This document shows positions 45,964 to 56,363 of a DNA stretch of 64,000 nt, piece by piece (the first letter of the stretch is position 1; each line of letters begins with the position of its first letter). Source of the DNA: Brevibacillus sp. DP1.3A. GTDB taxonomy: Bacteria > Bacillota > Bacilli > Brevibacillales > Brevibacillaceae. The stretch spans positions 520,501-584,500 of the forward strand of contig NZ_CP085876.1 in NCBI RefSeq assembly GCF_013284245.2, written 5' to 3'. The translations under genes and the position numbers were made by a program. The notes under the pieces are model-generated. The model worked only from the letters and a program-made list of their open reading frames with translations, was not told the DNA's origin and did no database searches.

Positions 45964-46000
45964 GACAAATCCCTCGGTAGCGATTGCCGAGGGATGTCTT
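45962..46000 (+). terminator. Hairpin after icmF
   Basis: ATCCCTCGG/CCGAGGGAT (45969-45977/45987-45995) extended by AAGACA/TGTCTT-type outer pairing. A T-rich but interrupted tail follows, so it is a moderate terminator. Confidence 0.7.
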
Positions 46001-46036
46001 TGGTTTTGGTGTCGACAAGAATTAGTCAGCCCCTGT

Positions 46037-46064
46037 TTGAAAGCCTTGCATTTTCGTCTAAAAT
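46037..46064 (+). promoter_or_regulatory. Sigma-A promoter of rpoE
   Basis: TTGAAA (46037-46042) and TAAAAT (46059-46064) are 16 bases apart, giving a leader of about 150 bases before rpoE. Nothing else recognisable lies in the leader. Confidence 0.55.
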
Positions 46065-46220
46065 AAGGAATACTGTATGATAGCCTTCTTATGTTGTACG
46101 TTGTACAATCGAAGAAATTGATATCATTTATGAATGACTTATACAAGCCTGCGTCCCCCGAACAGGGCACCGGGTTAGTATTCAAATCAATCGTTTTCAT
46201 ATGGAAAGGACGTGCCCTGA

Positions 46221-46781
46221 GTGAGTCAATTGTTTGCTCATATTGATTCCGAGAAACTGAGTGAGATGGCGTTAGTTGACATTGCGTATGAAATTTTGCG
46301 TGAAACTAACCGCACTTACAACTTCCGCGAGCTGATGAATGAACTGGTTGCAGTGCGCAAGCTGACAGATGAACAACTCAAGGCAATCATCGCGCAAGTA
46401 TACACAGAAATTAACATTGATGGCCGTTTCGTGTGCCTCGGTGACAACGTATGGGGATTGAAACGCTGGTACCCAACCGACACCGTGGAAGAAACCCAAG
46501 AGGGTGGCGGAACAAAGAAGAAGAAAATCGTCACGGAAGACGACTTCGACGATTACGATTCCGAAGACGAAGGTGTCGAAGAATACGAGGAAGACGATGT
46601 TGTCATCTTTGAGGATGAAGAGGAATTCGTCGACGAGGATTCTGAAATCGAAGAAGAAGAAATCGATGGAGAAATCGACGAGGAAGAACTCGAAGACGAA
46701 GATGATGAGATGTTCGAAGAGGGCGAAGAGCTTGCAGAAGAGGAATCTGACGAAGAGCTCGACGACGAAGACGAGAAATAG
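46221..46781 (+). CDS. rpoE: DNA-directed RNA polymerase delta subunit
   Basis: A 186-residue protein with the folded N-terminal HARE-HTH domain (residues 1-90, 'MALVDIAYEILRETNRTYNFRELM' start, 'DGRFVCLGDNVWGLKRWYP' end) and an unstructured, almost wholly Asp/Glu C-terminus from about residue 105. The acidic tail helps release nucleic acid and recycle polymerase. It is a little longer than the B. subtilis protein. Start GTG 46221 has AAAGGA upstream. It precedes pyrG as in other Bacillales. Confidence 0.95.
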   Translation: MSQLFAHIDSEKLSEMALVDIAYEILRETNRTYNFRELMNELVAVRKLTDEQLKAIIAQVYTEINIDGRFVCLGDNVWGLKRWYPTDTVEETQEGGGTKKKKIVTEDDFDDYDSEDEGVEEYEEDDVVIFEDEEEFVDEDSEIEEEEIDGEIDEEELEDEDDEMFEEGEELAEEESDEELDDEDEK

Positions 46782-46785
46782 GTCC

Positions 46786-46822
46786 TTGACTTCCGCTTAA
46801 GGGACAGATAAAATACTCCTTG
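46786..46822 (+). promoter_or_regulatory. pyrG promoter with GGGC start site
   Basis: TTGACT (46786-46791), a 17-base spacer and TAAAAT (46809-46814) form a strong promoter just after rpoE. The expected start falls on GGGC at 46822-46825, the initial sequence used for CTP-sensitive reiterative G addition at pyrG of B. subtilis. Confidence 0.8.
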
Positions 46823-46862
46823 GGCTTCACATGAAGAAGGATCAAATATGGGAAACTATAAA

Positions 46863-46928
46863 ACAAAAGTGCCCCTACCCCATTTCTTTACGGGATAGGA
46901 CTCGCTTTTGTTTTTCTTTTTTTTTGGA
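46863..46928 (+). promoter_or_regulatory. pyrG leader attenuator (CTP-responsive type)
   Basis: A terminator hairpin (about 46863-46881 with 46892-46911) with a long U-tract lies about 40 bases after the start site. Its 5' strand carries a C/U-rich run (GCCCCTACCCC, 46871-46881) that could pair with extra 5' G residues added when CTP is low, which would prevent termination. This is the known B. subtilis pyrG mechanism; its use here is inferred from the matching parts. Confidence 0.8.
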
Positions 46929-46984
46929 GCCGTCTTCATTCGATTTTTATAACAACTTAAGGGTGAGGGAAAGAGGGGACGTAA

Positions 46985-48583
<1,599 letters not shown>

Positions 48584-48601
48584 CATAGGTCGATAAATAG
48601 A

Positions 48602-48638
48602 AAGACGCACCCGCGATGTAAAGTCGCAGGTGCGTCTT
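48602..48638. terminator. Bidirectional terminator between pyrG and amj
   Basis: AAGACGCACC/GGTGCGTCTT (48602-48611/48629-48638) with inner CGCGA/TCGC pairing sits between convergent genes. Confidence 0.85.
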
Positions 48639-48655
48639 GTGCTTTCAAAAGCAGA

Positions 48656-49450
48656 TCAATGAAACAAGGGCGATAGCCAGGCTACCCAATAGGCGGACGG
48701 AATGAGGAGGAATTGAGCCAAAATCGTTCCGATAAAACGTGAGATCATCAGCCACAGGTACATGTCACGAATCGATTGCTGTGTGGTTTTCCCTTGCATT
48801 GCTTTTTCTGTCAAAAGGGCAATTTGCGGGTCTACCAGAATCGTCATGAAAATCGTGGCAAAACCGTTGATTAATCCAGAAGACATCAGAACGGTTGCTT
48901 TGTAATCCGGGGCTAGTAATGTCGCGTACAACACGGACAGTACGCTGCTTGTGTAGATAGCTGTCCCCAATGCATTTAATAACAGTAATCGTTTGGGAAC
49001 GCCTTTGATTCGAAACCGAGAGATGGCTTGCCAGCTAGGAATCCGGACATGATGGTGGACACGGCGGATGGTTTCGACAGTAACTGCCGTGCGAATCATT
49101 TGCGGAATCGAGCCCGCTAGCTCCAAGTGCGAGATCATTCGTTTCGATATTTGGACAAAAGTGGGAAACAGTACGATAGCCGCCAAGGTTCCGAGTGAGG
49201 ACGCTGCTATAATCACGTGCAATTGCGTGCTAGGATCAAATTGCTCGATCGCAGCTTGATCCATCAATCCCCCAGTGAATGGTCCTTGAATCAGGTTGGA
49301 AGTACGGGAGAGGAGCAATACGATCCCAACCAGAGACATCGCTACAGCTATCCTGCCCGTTTGTACCCCTGCAAAACGGATTCCGTAGGTAAGTGTCTCT
49401 GTCGTATGGATAATAAATGTTAACAAGCAAATTAGCCACAGAGCATCCAT
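48656..49450 (-). CDS. amj: Lipid II flippase, Amj family
   Basis: A 264-residue membrane protein with about six helices. The N-terminal 'LLTFIIHTTETLTYGIRFAGVQTGR' (partly quoted: ETLTYGIRFAGVQTGR) and 'LLSRTSNLIQGPFTGG' match Amj (YdaH), the alternative flippase to MurJ that moves lipid-linked peptidoglycan precursor across the membrane. Length fits. It is a lone minus-strand gene between pyrG and spo0F. In B. subtilis amj is induced by envelope stress through sigma-M; no such promoter was identified here. Confidence 0.85.
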   Translation of the reverse strand: MDALWLICLLTFIIHTTETLTYGIRFAGVQTGRIAVAMSLVGIVLLLSRTSNLIQGPFTGGLMDQAAIEQFDPSTQLHVIIAASSLGTLAAIVLFPTFVQISKRMISHLELAGSIPQMIRTAVTVETIRRVHHHVRIPSWQAISRFRIKGVPKRLLLLNALGTAIYTSSVLSVLYATLLAPDYKATVLMSSGLINGFATIFMTILVDPQIALLTEKAMQGKTTQQSIRDMYLWLMISRFIGTILAQFLLIPSAYWVAWLSPLFH

Positions 49451-49553
49451 AGTAAGTATCTGGCTCCTTGTGTGTAGGGGAAATTGGTTTTTCCCATTAT
49501 ACTCGAAATGAGGCCTATGGGAAATTTTAAGCAGAGGTTCAGCAAAAAAGGTG

Positions 49554-49580
49554 AAGGAGTTTCCTGATTTTAGGCGAACC
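49554..49580 (+). promoter_or_regulatory. Possible sigma-H promoter of spo0F
   Basis: AAGGAGTTT and GCGAACC, about 11 bases apart, resemble the sigma-H elements (RnAGGAwWW / RnnGAAT) expected for spo0F. The -10 part is imperfect. Confidence 0.35.
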
Positions 49581-49621
49581 CATAATAATTAAGAAAACGC
49601 ATTCGTCAGGGGGGAATCAGA

Positions 49622-49996
49622 ATGTTCGACAAACAAGATAAAAAGGTACTGGTTGTGGATGACCAGTATGGGATTCGCATTTTACTGTATGAAGTGCTGG
49701 GAAAAGAAGGGTACAAGACCTTTCAGGCAGCAAACGGGAAAATGGCATTGGAAATCGTGGAAAAAGAATCGCCAGATTTGGTTATCCTCGACATGAAGAT
49801 CCCTGGGATGGATGGTATTGAGATCTTGAAACACATCAAGAAGATCAATCAGGAAATCAAAGTCATTATGATGACAGCTTACGGAGAGCTGGATATGATC
49901 AAAGAAGCAACACAACTGGGAGCATTGACCCATTTTACAAAACTATTTGATATCGATGAACTACGAATGGCGGTACATCAGCAATTAGCTTGTTAA
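49622..49996 (+). CDS. spo0F: Sporulation phosphorelay response regulator Spo0F
   Basis: A 124-residue single-domain receiver that passes phosphate from sporulation kinases to Spo0B. The acidic pocket is in VVDDQYGIR (Asp13-Asp14), the phosphorylated Asp is residue 57 in '[12 protein letters not shown]', and '[10 protein letters not shown]' follows. The line '[13 protein letters not shown]' keeps the conserved Lys but has Leu where Spo0F and most receivers have Pro (KP in B. subtilis). GGGGGG precedes ATG 49622. Its place before fbaA is conserved. Confidence 0.95.
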   Translation: MFDKQDKKVLVVDDQYGIRILLYEVLGKEGYKTFQAANGKMALEIVEKESPDLVILDMKIPGMDGIEILKHIKKINQEIKVIMMTAYGELDMIKEATQLGALTHFTKLFDIDELRMAVHQQLAC

Positions 49997-50099
49997 GAAC
50001 TGACTGCTAAGGTCAGGGTACAAGCGTCCCTGTTAACAAATGCCTGTCTGTGGTATAATAAGCCACATGACTGAAGTCTGCTAGAGGAGGATTTACAAA

Positions 50100-50954
50100 A
50101 TGCCACTGGTACCTATGACCGCTTTTACCGAAGACGTCAAAAAGCATAAATACGCCGTCGGACAATTTAACCTGAACAATCTGGAGTTTACTCAAGCGAT
50201 TACGGAAGCCGCGATGGAAGAAAAGTCGCCTGTGATCTTTGGTGTTTCTGAAGGTGCACTGAAATATATGGGGATCGATTATACAGTAGCGATTGCAAAA
50301 GTGGCTGCTGAACGCGCAGGAGTTCCTGTTGCTTTGCATCTTGACCATGGTAGCAATTTCGACATGGTAATGAAGTGCATTCGCGCTGGGTTCTCTTCTG
50401 TTATGTTCGATGGTTCCCATCATTCGTTTGAAGATAACCTCCGCCTGACTAAACAGGTTGTAGAGGCTGCTCACGCTGTTGGCGTATCGGTAGAAGGTGA
50501 ACTCGGTACCATCGGCGGGGTGGAAGACGACTTGTCTGTTGACGAGGAAGATGCTACTCTGGCAAATCCTGAGGAAGCAATCCGCTTCTGGGAAGAAACA
50601 AAAGTAGACTACGTAGCGATTGCTGTAGGTACAGCACACGGTATGTATAAAGGGGTTCCAAAAATCCGCTATGACATCATCGAAAAAGTAGCGAGCAACA
50701 TTGGAGCGCCGATCGTTCTTCACGGTGGTTCCGGCGTACCAGACGAAGCGATCATCGAATCCATCCGTTTGGGCGTAGGAAAAATCAATGTAAATACAGA
50801 AAGCCAAGTCGCATGCACGGAAACAGTTCGCAAAGTGCTGGCTGCCAAGCCGAATGAGATCGACCCACGCAAATACCTGACCCCTGCTCGCGATGCGATC
50901 AAGGAAGTAGTAAAAGGAAAAATGCGCTTGTTCGGAAGTAGCAACCGCGCGTAA
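50100..50954 (+). CDS. fbaA: Class II fructose-1,6-bisphosphate aldolase
   Basis: A 284-residue zinc aldolase of glycolysis. Visible motifs are 'ALHLDHGS' near residue 80 (Asp base and zinc His), '[15 protein letters not shown]' near 100, 'GTAHGMYKG' near 178 and '[10 protein letters not shown]' near 207. GAGGAGG precedes ATG 50100, and TATAAT at 50054-50059 is a likely -10. Followed 14 bases later by the transaldolase-like gene. Confidence 0.96.
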   Translation: MPLVPMTAFTEDVKKHKYAVGQFNLNNLEFTQAITEAAMEEKSPVIFGVSEGALKYMGIDYTVAIAKVAAERAGVPVALHLDHGSNFDMVMKCIRAGFSSVMFDGSHHSFEDNLRLTKQVVEAAHAVGVSVEGELGTIGGVEDDLSVDEEDATLANPEEAIRFWEETKVDYVAIAVGTAHGMYKGVPKIRYDIIEKVASNIGAPIVLHGGSGVPDEAIIESIRLGVGKINVNTESQVACTETVRKVLAAKPNEIDPRKYLTPARDAIKEVVKGKMRLFGSSNRA

Positions 50955-50968
50955 CTGGGAGGATAATC

Positions 50969-51613
50969 ATGCGTTTTTTGATTGATACAGCAAACGTTGA
51001 AGAAATCCGCGAGATTCACGAATGGGGAGTTGTAGCGGGCGTAACGACAAATCCGTCCCTGGTTGCCAAAGAAGGACGCGATTTTGTAGAAACCCTGAAA
51101 GAAATTCTCGATATTGTTGACGGTCCGATCAGCGCCGAAGTCATCAGTACAGATGCAAAAGGAATGATCGAAGAGGGAGAAAAGCTCGCTGCTCTCTCGA
51201 AAAACATCGTCATCAAGCTGCCGATGACCGCAGAAGGTTTGAAGGCAACCAAGTATTTTGCTAAACGCAAAATCAGAACAAACGTAACACTGGTGTTCTC
51301 CGCGAACCAAGCACTTTTGGCTGCGCGCGCAGGTGCGAGCTTCGTGTCTCCGTTCTTGGGACGCCTGGATGATATTGGTCAAGATGGCATGCAATTGATC
51401 GAAGACATTGCAGAAATCTTTTCCGTTCACGGTATCGACACCGAGATCATTGCGGCATCTGTGCGCCACCCTGTTCACGTAACGGAGGCAGCACGCCGTG
51501 GTTCTCACTTCGCTACCATTCCAGCGAAAGTATTTAAACAACTGATTGCCCATCCACTGACAGACAGTGGCTTGGAGAAATTCCTCGCTGACTGGGCAAG
51601 CATGCAAAAATAA
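50969..51613 (+). CDS. fsa: Transaldolase-like / fructose-6-phosphate aldolase
   Basis: A 214-residue short transaldolase (TalC/Fsa type, YwjH in B. subtilis). The Schiff-base Lys is in 'NIVIKLPMT' near residue 83, and '[13 protein letters not shown]' near 25 is typical. The short length separates it from full-length transaldolases; most Bacillales members act as transaldolases. GGGAGG precedes ATG 50969. Operon with fbaA. Confidence 0.93.
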   Translation: MRFLIDTANVEEIREIHEWGVVAGVTTNPSLVAKEGRDFVETLKEILDIVDGPISAEVISTDAKGMIEEGEKLAALSKNIVIKLPMTAEGLKATKYFAKRKIRTNVTLVFSANQALLAARAGASFVSPFLGRLDDIGQDGMQLIEDIAEIFSVHGIDTEIIAASVRHPVHVTEAARRGSHFATIPAKVFKQLIAHPLTDSGLEKFLADWASMQK

Positions 51614-51632
51614 GGACACGTGTTGAAAGTCC

Positions 51633-51665
51633 AAGCACCTTTTCCATTGGGGAAGGTGCTTCTTT
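51633..51665 (+). terminator. Hairpin after the transaldolase gene
   Basis: AAGCACCTT/AAGGTGCTT (51633-51641/51653-51661) followed by a short, interrupted T-run. It may only partly stop transcription into murA. Confidence 0.65.
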
Positions 51666-51692
51666 CCCGATTACGCCTGAGGAGAGCAAAGC

Positions 51693-52976
51693 ATGGATAA
51701 GCTGATCATCAACGGTGGAAAACCGCTCGCGGGGACGGTGACCATCAGCGGAGCAAAAAACAGCGCAGTCGCACTCATTCCAGCAGCGTTGCTGGCAGAT
51801 GGACCCGTTGTTATTGAGAATCTCCCCCGTATTCAGGATGTAGGTATTTATCACGAGCTCTTGCAGGAAATGGGAGCTGACGTGCTGTTCGAAGAAGATT
51901 GGATGGAAATCGATGGACGCGCTATGAGGCTGATGCTCATGCCAAATGGTCGTATCAAAAAGCTTCGTGCCTCGTACTATTTGTGGGGAGCGTTGCTCGC
52001 CAAGTTCGGTGAAGCGCAGGTTGGCTTGCCAGGTGGCTGTGATTTGGGCCCACGTCCAGTAGATTTGCATATCAAAGGCTTTGAAGCGATGGGCGCCGAA
52101 GTGGAGAACAAAAACGGCGTCATGACCATCCGTGCCCAAAATGGACGGTTGCAGGGTGCGCGAATTTATCTCGATCTGGTCAGTGTTGGTGCGACCATTA
52201 ATATCATGCTGGCTGCTGCCAAAGCAGAGGGTGTGACAATTATTGAAAACGCTGCTCGTGAGCCTGAGATCGTCGATGTAGCGACCTTGCTCAACAACAT
52301 GGGAGCAAACATCAAAGGCGCCGGAACGGACATGATCCGCATTCAAGGCGTAGAACGCTTGCGCGGATGCCGTCATACGATTATCCCCGATCGAATCGAA
52401 GCGGGGACGTACATGATTGCGGCAGCGGCTACGAACGGCAATGTGATGGTGGAGAATGTTATTCCGAAGCATTTGGAGTCTGTAACGGCCAAGTTGCGCG
52501 AAATCGGTGCGCAAGTGGTAGAGCAGGATGACAGTATTCAAGTCATCGGACATGATTCTTATCGATCAATCGATGTGAAAACAAGTCCGTATCCGGGCTT
52601 TCCAACGGATCTCCAGCAGCCGATCACGACCTTGCTGACTCTTGCCAAAGGCTCAAGCATCGTGACGGACAATATTTACAGCTCGCGCTTTCGACATGTA
52701 GATGAACTGCGCCGTATGGGAGCTTCCTTGAAGATTGAAGGAAGATCCGCTGTCATCGAAGGCGGAAGCAAACTGAATGGTGCCAAAGTGGTAGCTTCGG
52801 ATTTGCGTGCGGGAGCAGCTTTGTTCATTGCTGGCTTGGCAACGAACGGCACGACAGAATTAGAAGGACTCGAACATATAGATCGTGGCTACGAAAACTT
52901 GGTGGGCAAGCTGCAAGCCTTGGGTGCCGATATTACTCGGGTAGGCCTGCAAAGCATGGAAAACCACCAGCGTTAA
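51693..52976 (+). CDS. murA: UDP-N-acetylglucosamine 1-carboxyvinyltransferase
   Basis: A 427-residue enzyme for the first committed step of peptidoglycan synthesis. The start '[25 protein letters not shown]' (partly: [17 protein letters not shown]) and the active-site Cys116 in [13 protein letters not shown] are present, so fosfomycin sensitivity is expected. By context it matches the second Bacillus copy (MurAB/MurZ). GAGGAG precedes ATG 51693. Confidence 0.96.
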   Translation: MDKLIINGGKPLAGTVTISGAKNSAVALIPAALLADGPVVIENLPRIQDVGIYHELLQEMGADVLFEEDWMEIDGRAMRLMLMPNGRIKKLRASYYLWGALLAKFGEAQVGLPGGCDLGPRPVDLHIKGFEAMGAEVENKNGVMTIRAQNGRLQGARIYLDLVSVGATINIMLAAAKAEGVTIIENAAREPEIVDVATLLNNMGANIKGAGTDMIRIQGVERLRGCRHTIIPDRIEAGTYMIAAAATNGNVMVENVIPKHLESVTAKLREIGAQVVEQDDSIQVIGHDSYRSIDVKTSPYPGFPTDLQQPITTLLTLAKGSSIVTDNIYSSRFRHVDELRRMGASLKIEGRSAVIEGGSKLNGAKVVASDLRAGAALFIAGLATNGTTELEGLEHIDRGYENLVGKLQALGADITRVGLQSMENHQR

Positions 52977-53004
52977 CCAATCACCAGGAGAGGAGTCTTC
53001 CAGA

Positions 53005-53967
53005 ATGGAACGCAGTTTAACACTTGAACTGGTACGTGTGACTGAAGCAGCTGCTTTGGCTTCTGCCAGTTGGATGGGTCTCGGAAAAAAAGATGAGGCT
53101 GACGATGCGGCAACGACCGCAATGCGCAATGAATTTATGAAAGTACCGATGGATGGCATCGTAGTTATTGGTGAGGGCGAAATGGACGAAGCCCCAATGC
53201 TGTACATTGGTGAGCGTTTGGGCCAGGGAGTGGCTCCGGCAGTCGATGTGGCTGTTGACCCTTTGGAGGGAACAAATATCCTCGCAAAAGGTACATGGGG
53301 AGCGATTTCGGTCATTGCCATTGCAGACCGTGGAAATTTATTGCATGCTCCTGACATGTATATGGAGAAAATGGCAGTAGGGCCTAAAGCAGTCGGCAAA
53401 GTCGATATCAACGCACCGGTTCGTGACAACCTGAAAGCGGTAGCGCAGGCACAGGGGAAAGATATCAGCGATTTGGTCGCTATTGTGCTTGACCGAGATC
53501 GTCACTCTAAGGTGATTCACGAAATTCGTGAGGCAGGCGCACGTATTCGCCTCATCTCAGACGGAGACGTAGCTGCTGCGATCAATACCGCTTTCCCGGA
53601 TACAGGTGTAGACATTTTGTTCGGTTCTGGAGGAGCTCCTGAAGGTGTTCTGGCAGCTGTTGCCTTGAAATGCCTCGGGGGAGAAATTCAGGGCAAGCTC
53701 TTGCCACAAAATGAAGATGAGATTAAACGCTGTGTCAAAATGGGATTGACGAACCCTCATCAAGTGCTGTTCATGGATGATTTGGTGAAAGGTGATGACG
53801 CCATTTTTGCAGCGACAGGTGTAACGGATGGCGAGTTGCTCAAAGGGGTTCGCTTCCAAGGAACTCGTGCGACGACCAATTCCGTGGTTATGCGTGCAAA
53901 AACCGGAACGGTACGTTTCATTGAAGGGAACCACCGCTTAGAACGCAATCCGAGTAACGGATTGTAA
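53005..53967 (+). CDS. glpX: Class II fructose-1,6-bisphosphatase
   Basis: A 320-residue GlpX-type phosphatase. The metal-binding motif 'VDPLEGT' is near residue 88, with '[12 protein letters not shown]' near 55 and '[20 protein letters not shown]' near 210 (partly quoted: [12 protein letters not shown]). AGGAGAGGAG precedes ATG 53005. It follows murA by 28 bases and completes a local group with fbaA for glycolysis/gluconeogenesis. Confidence 0.95.
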   Translation: MERSLTLELVRVTEAAALASASWMGLGKKDEADDAATTAMRNEFMKVPMDGIVVIGEGEMDEAPMLYIGERLGQGVAPAVDVAVDPLEGTNILAKGTWGAISVIAIADRGNLLHAPDMYMEKMAVGPKAVGKVDINAPVRDNLKAVAQAQGKDISDLVAIVLDRDRHSKVIHEIREAGARIRLISDGDVAAAINTAFPDTGVDILFGSGGAPEGVLAAVALKCLGGEIQGKLLPQNEDEIKRCVKMGLTNPHQVLFMDDLVKGDDAIFAATGVTDGELLKGVRFQGTRATTNSVVMRAKTGTVRFIEGNHRLERNPSNGL

Positions 53968-54034
53968 GAAAACAATTTTCGCATTTATATGTTGAGCTAG
54001 GTTTTTTCAAGAGTAAATAAAGAGTGGTGGATGT

Positions 54035-55315
54035 ATGTTACTTTCTGAACTAGAAGAAAAGAAGCTGACCGACCTCTATAAGCTGGCCAAGGAATACCAT
54101 ATTCCGTACTACTCCCAGCTGAAGAAGAAGGAATTGATTTTCGCGATTCTTCGAGCACGTGCGGAGCGGGATGGTCTCATGTTTATGGAGGGGGTTCTCG
54201 AAATATTGCCGGAGGGATACGGCTTCCTCCGCCCCATTAACTATCTCCCCAGCTCGGAAGATATCTACATCTCCCAGTCGCAGATTCGCCGTTTTGATCT
54301 GCGGATGGGGGATGTGGTATCAGGAAAAGCAAGACCACCGAAGGAGAATGAACGTTATTTTGGACTCCTTCAAGTAGAGGCAGTGAACGGAGAAGACCCT
54401 GAGACAGCTGCAGAGCGTCTGCATTTCCCCGCATTGACACCGTTGTATCCTCAAACCAAGCTTGTACTGGAGACAGCCCCTGCACGTGTTTCCACTCGCC
54501 TGATGGATCTTCTCTCTCCTGTTGGACTGGGTCAGCGTGGATTGATTGTGGCTCCGCCAAAAGCGGGGAAAACCATGCTGATCAAAGAGATTGCCAACAG
54601 CATTACTGAAAGCCGTCCGGATATCCACTTGTTTGTCTTGCTCATTGATGAGCGTCCGGAAGAGGTGACAGATATGCAGCGATCTGTCAAAGGAGAGGTA
54701 GTTGCCTCAACTTTTGACGAGTTGCCTGAGAATCACATCAAAGTTGCTGAGCTTGTCTTGGAGCGTGCGAAGCGACTGGTTGAGCACAAAAAAGACGTGG
54801 TGATCCTGCTGGATTCCATTACACGTCTCGCGCGTGCCTACAACTTGGTTATTCCTCCAAGTGGTCGAACGTTGTCCGGTGGTATTGATCCGGCAGCCTT
54901 CCATCGTCCTAAGCGCTTTTTTGGTTCAGCGCGGAACATTGAAGAAGGCGGCAGCTTGACCATTTTGGCTACGGCTTTGGTTGAGACTGGCTCTCGTATG
55001 GACGATGTGATCTATGAGGAGTTCAAAGGAACCGGAAACATGGAGCTTCATTTGGATCGCAAGCTGGCCGAGCGCAGAATTTTCCCGGCGATCGATATCC
55101 GCCGTTCGGGTACGCGCCGCGAAGAGCTTCTGCTCACCAAAGAAGAGCTGGATAAGCTGTGGATGATCCGGAAGAACATGAATGAAACAAATGAGTTTGT
55201 AGACTCCTTTATTAAAAAGTTGGCAGATACAAAAACAAACGAAGAATTTTTGCAAACCCTTGAGTCAAAGCAACAGGGCAGAGGGAAAGCAGCTAGCACG
55301 ACGGTGAGTTCATGA
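54035..55315 (+). CDS. rho: Transcription termination factor Rho
   Basis: A 426-residue RNA-dependent hexameric helicase. The N-terminal helical domain ('[19 protein letters not shown]') and the RNA-binding cold-shock-like domain ('[15 protein letters not shown]' near 50) precede the ATPase domain with P-loop '[10 protein letters not shown]' near residue 172, '[13 protein letters not shown]' near 205 and the R-loop '[20 protein letters not shown]' region near 285. Length is typical of the Bacillus type. GTGGTGGATG precedes ATG 54035. Its own terminator overlaps the stop codon. Confidence 0.97.
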   Translation: MLLSELEEKKLTDLYKLAKEYHIPYYSQLKKKELIFAILRARAERDGLMFMEGVLEILPEGYGFLRPINYLPSSEDIYISQSQIRRFDLRMGDVVSGKARPPKENERYFGLLQVEAVNGEDPETAAERLHFPALTPLYPQTKLVLETAPARVSTRLMDLLSPVGLGQRGLIVAPPKAGKTMLIKEIANSITESRPDIHLFVLLIDERPEEVTDMQRSVKGEVVASTFDELPENHIKVAELVLERAKRLVEHKKDVVILLDSITRLARAYNLVIPPSGRTLSGGIDPAAFHRPKRFFGSARNIEEGGSLTILATALVETGSRMDDVIYEEFKGTGNMELHLDRKLAERRIFPAIDIRRSGTRREELLLTKEELDKLWMIRKNMNETNEFVDSFIKKLADTKTNEEFLQTLESKQQGRGKAASTTVSS

Positions 55316-55336
55316 TGACTCACCGTCATTTTTTTT
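55300..55336 (+). terminator. Terminator overlapping the end of rho
   Basis: GACGGTGAGT/ACTCACCGTC (55300-55309/55318-55327) with the rho stop codon in the loop and eight T. Confidence 0.93.
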
Positions 55337-55390
55337 GTGGCGTTGGCATACCGTTAGGAAGGGAGCTGGAAAAAAAGGAGGAGATGCTTC

Positions 55391-56293
55391 GTGGAGTACG
55401 TGCAAGTTAGCGCTCCGGTGGAGTCACAGATGGAAGCGAAAAAAGCTGTCGTGGAGCAGGCGCTATTTCAAGCGTTTAATCCCTATGCCAGTCTGGCTGC
55501 ACCTGCACCAGCAACGAAAGGAAATTCAGTGATGTACGCTGTTCGGCAAGGAGATACACTATCCGGTATTGCCCAGCGCTACGGTCTTTCTTTAAAAAAT
55601 CTGGTAGAGGCTAATGGCCTTACGAATCCCCATCTGTTAAGTGTGGGCATGAAGCTAATCATCAAGCGTGATGAAGTCGGACATATGGTGAAACGCGGAG
55701 AAACACTGGATTACATAGCAAGGCGGTACGGTGTAAGTCGGGAATCGTTAATCGAACGAAATCCACTGCTAAAATGGCTGTCGGACAACCTGTATGTAGG
55801 GCAGGTCGTGTACGTCCCCATCGCTAAAGGCAATCCGATGTTGGGGAATGATCCTCAGCAGAAGCGAAGTGCCGTTCAAGCGGCAAGTCGGCAAGTCATT
55901 ACAAGGATTCGCGGCGGTCTAAGTTGGCCTGTCAGAGAAGCAACGCTTACAAGCGGATTTGGGGCGCGTTGGGGAAAAGAACACAAGGGTGTGGATCTGT
56001 GGAATGAACAGGAATCAAAAACCCCGATTTTGGCAGCGAGGGCAGGAGTTGTTGTGGAGGCAGGCGCCAACCGATCAGGGTATGGGCGGATGGTCGTGAT
56101 TGATCACGGAGATGGCTTGCAAACCTTTTATGCTCATATGCGTCTCTTGCTCGTGTCACCTGGTCAAACCGTAGATGCGGGTGAGATATTGGGATACATG
56201 GGGCAAACGGGTAACTCTACGGGCTACCATTTGCACTTTGAAGTGCGCCAGGATGATGTGCCGATCAATCCACTTCCCTATCTTGGCAGGTAA
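55391..56293 (+). CDS. LysM-M23 peptidoglycan endopeptidase
   Basis: A 300-residue protein with two LysM modules (about residues 53-97 'YAVRQGDTLSGIAQRYGL' and 98-142 'HMVKRGETLDYIARRYGV') and a C-terminal M23 metallopeptidase domain. Zinc ligands are visible as 'HKGVDL' near 198, and the HLHFEVR motif near 282; 'FYAHM' is near 249. It likely cleaves peptide cross-links during growth or sporulation. No standard signal peptide is visible in the first 50 residues, which is odd for an enzyme of the wall. GGAGGAG precedes GTG 55391. Confidence 0.88.
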   Translation: MEYVQVSAPVESQMEAKKAVVEQALFQAFNPYASLAAPAPATKGNSVMYAVRQGDTLSGIAQRYGLSLKNLVEANGLTNPHLLSVGMKLIIKRDEVGHMVKRGETLDYIARRYGVSRESLIERNPLLKWLSDNLYVGQVVYVPIAKGNPMLGNDPQQKRSAVQAASRQVITRIRGGLSWPVREATLTSGFGARWGKEHKGVDLWNEQESKTPILAARAGVVVEAGANRSGYGRMVVIDHGDGLQTFYAHMRLLLVSPGQTVDAGEILGYMGQTGNSTGYHLHFEVRQDDVPINPLPYLGR

Positions 56294-56363
56294 CCCTATA
56301 CAATTTACATTGCTTTTTCAATGCGATACAATGGGCAAAGCAAAGAAGCGAGGCGATTTTCCC

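Noticed and set aside
45100-46200. Minus-strand open frame of 366 codons opposite the end of icmF
   Set aside because: Long antisense frames arise from the codon pattern of the highly expressed sense gene; no family resemblance or start signal.
46504-46800. Second plus-strand frame rich in Lys/Arg/Thr inside rpoE
   Set aside because: It is the shifted reading of the GAA/GAC repeats that encode the acidic delta tail.
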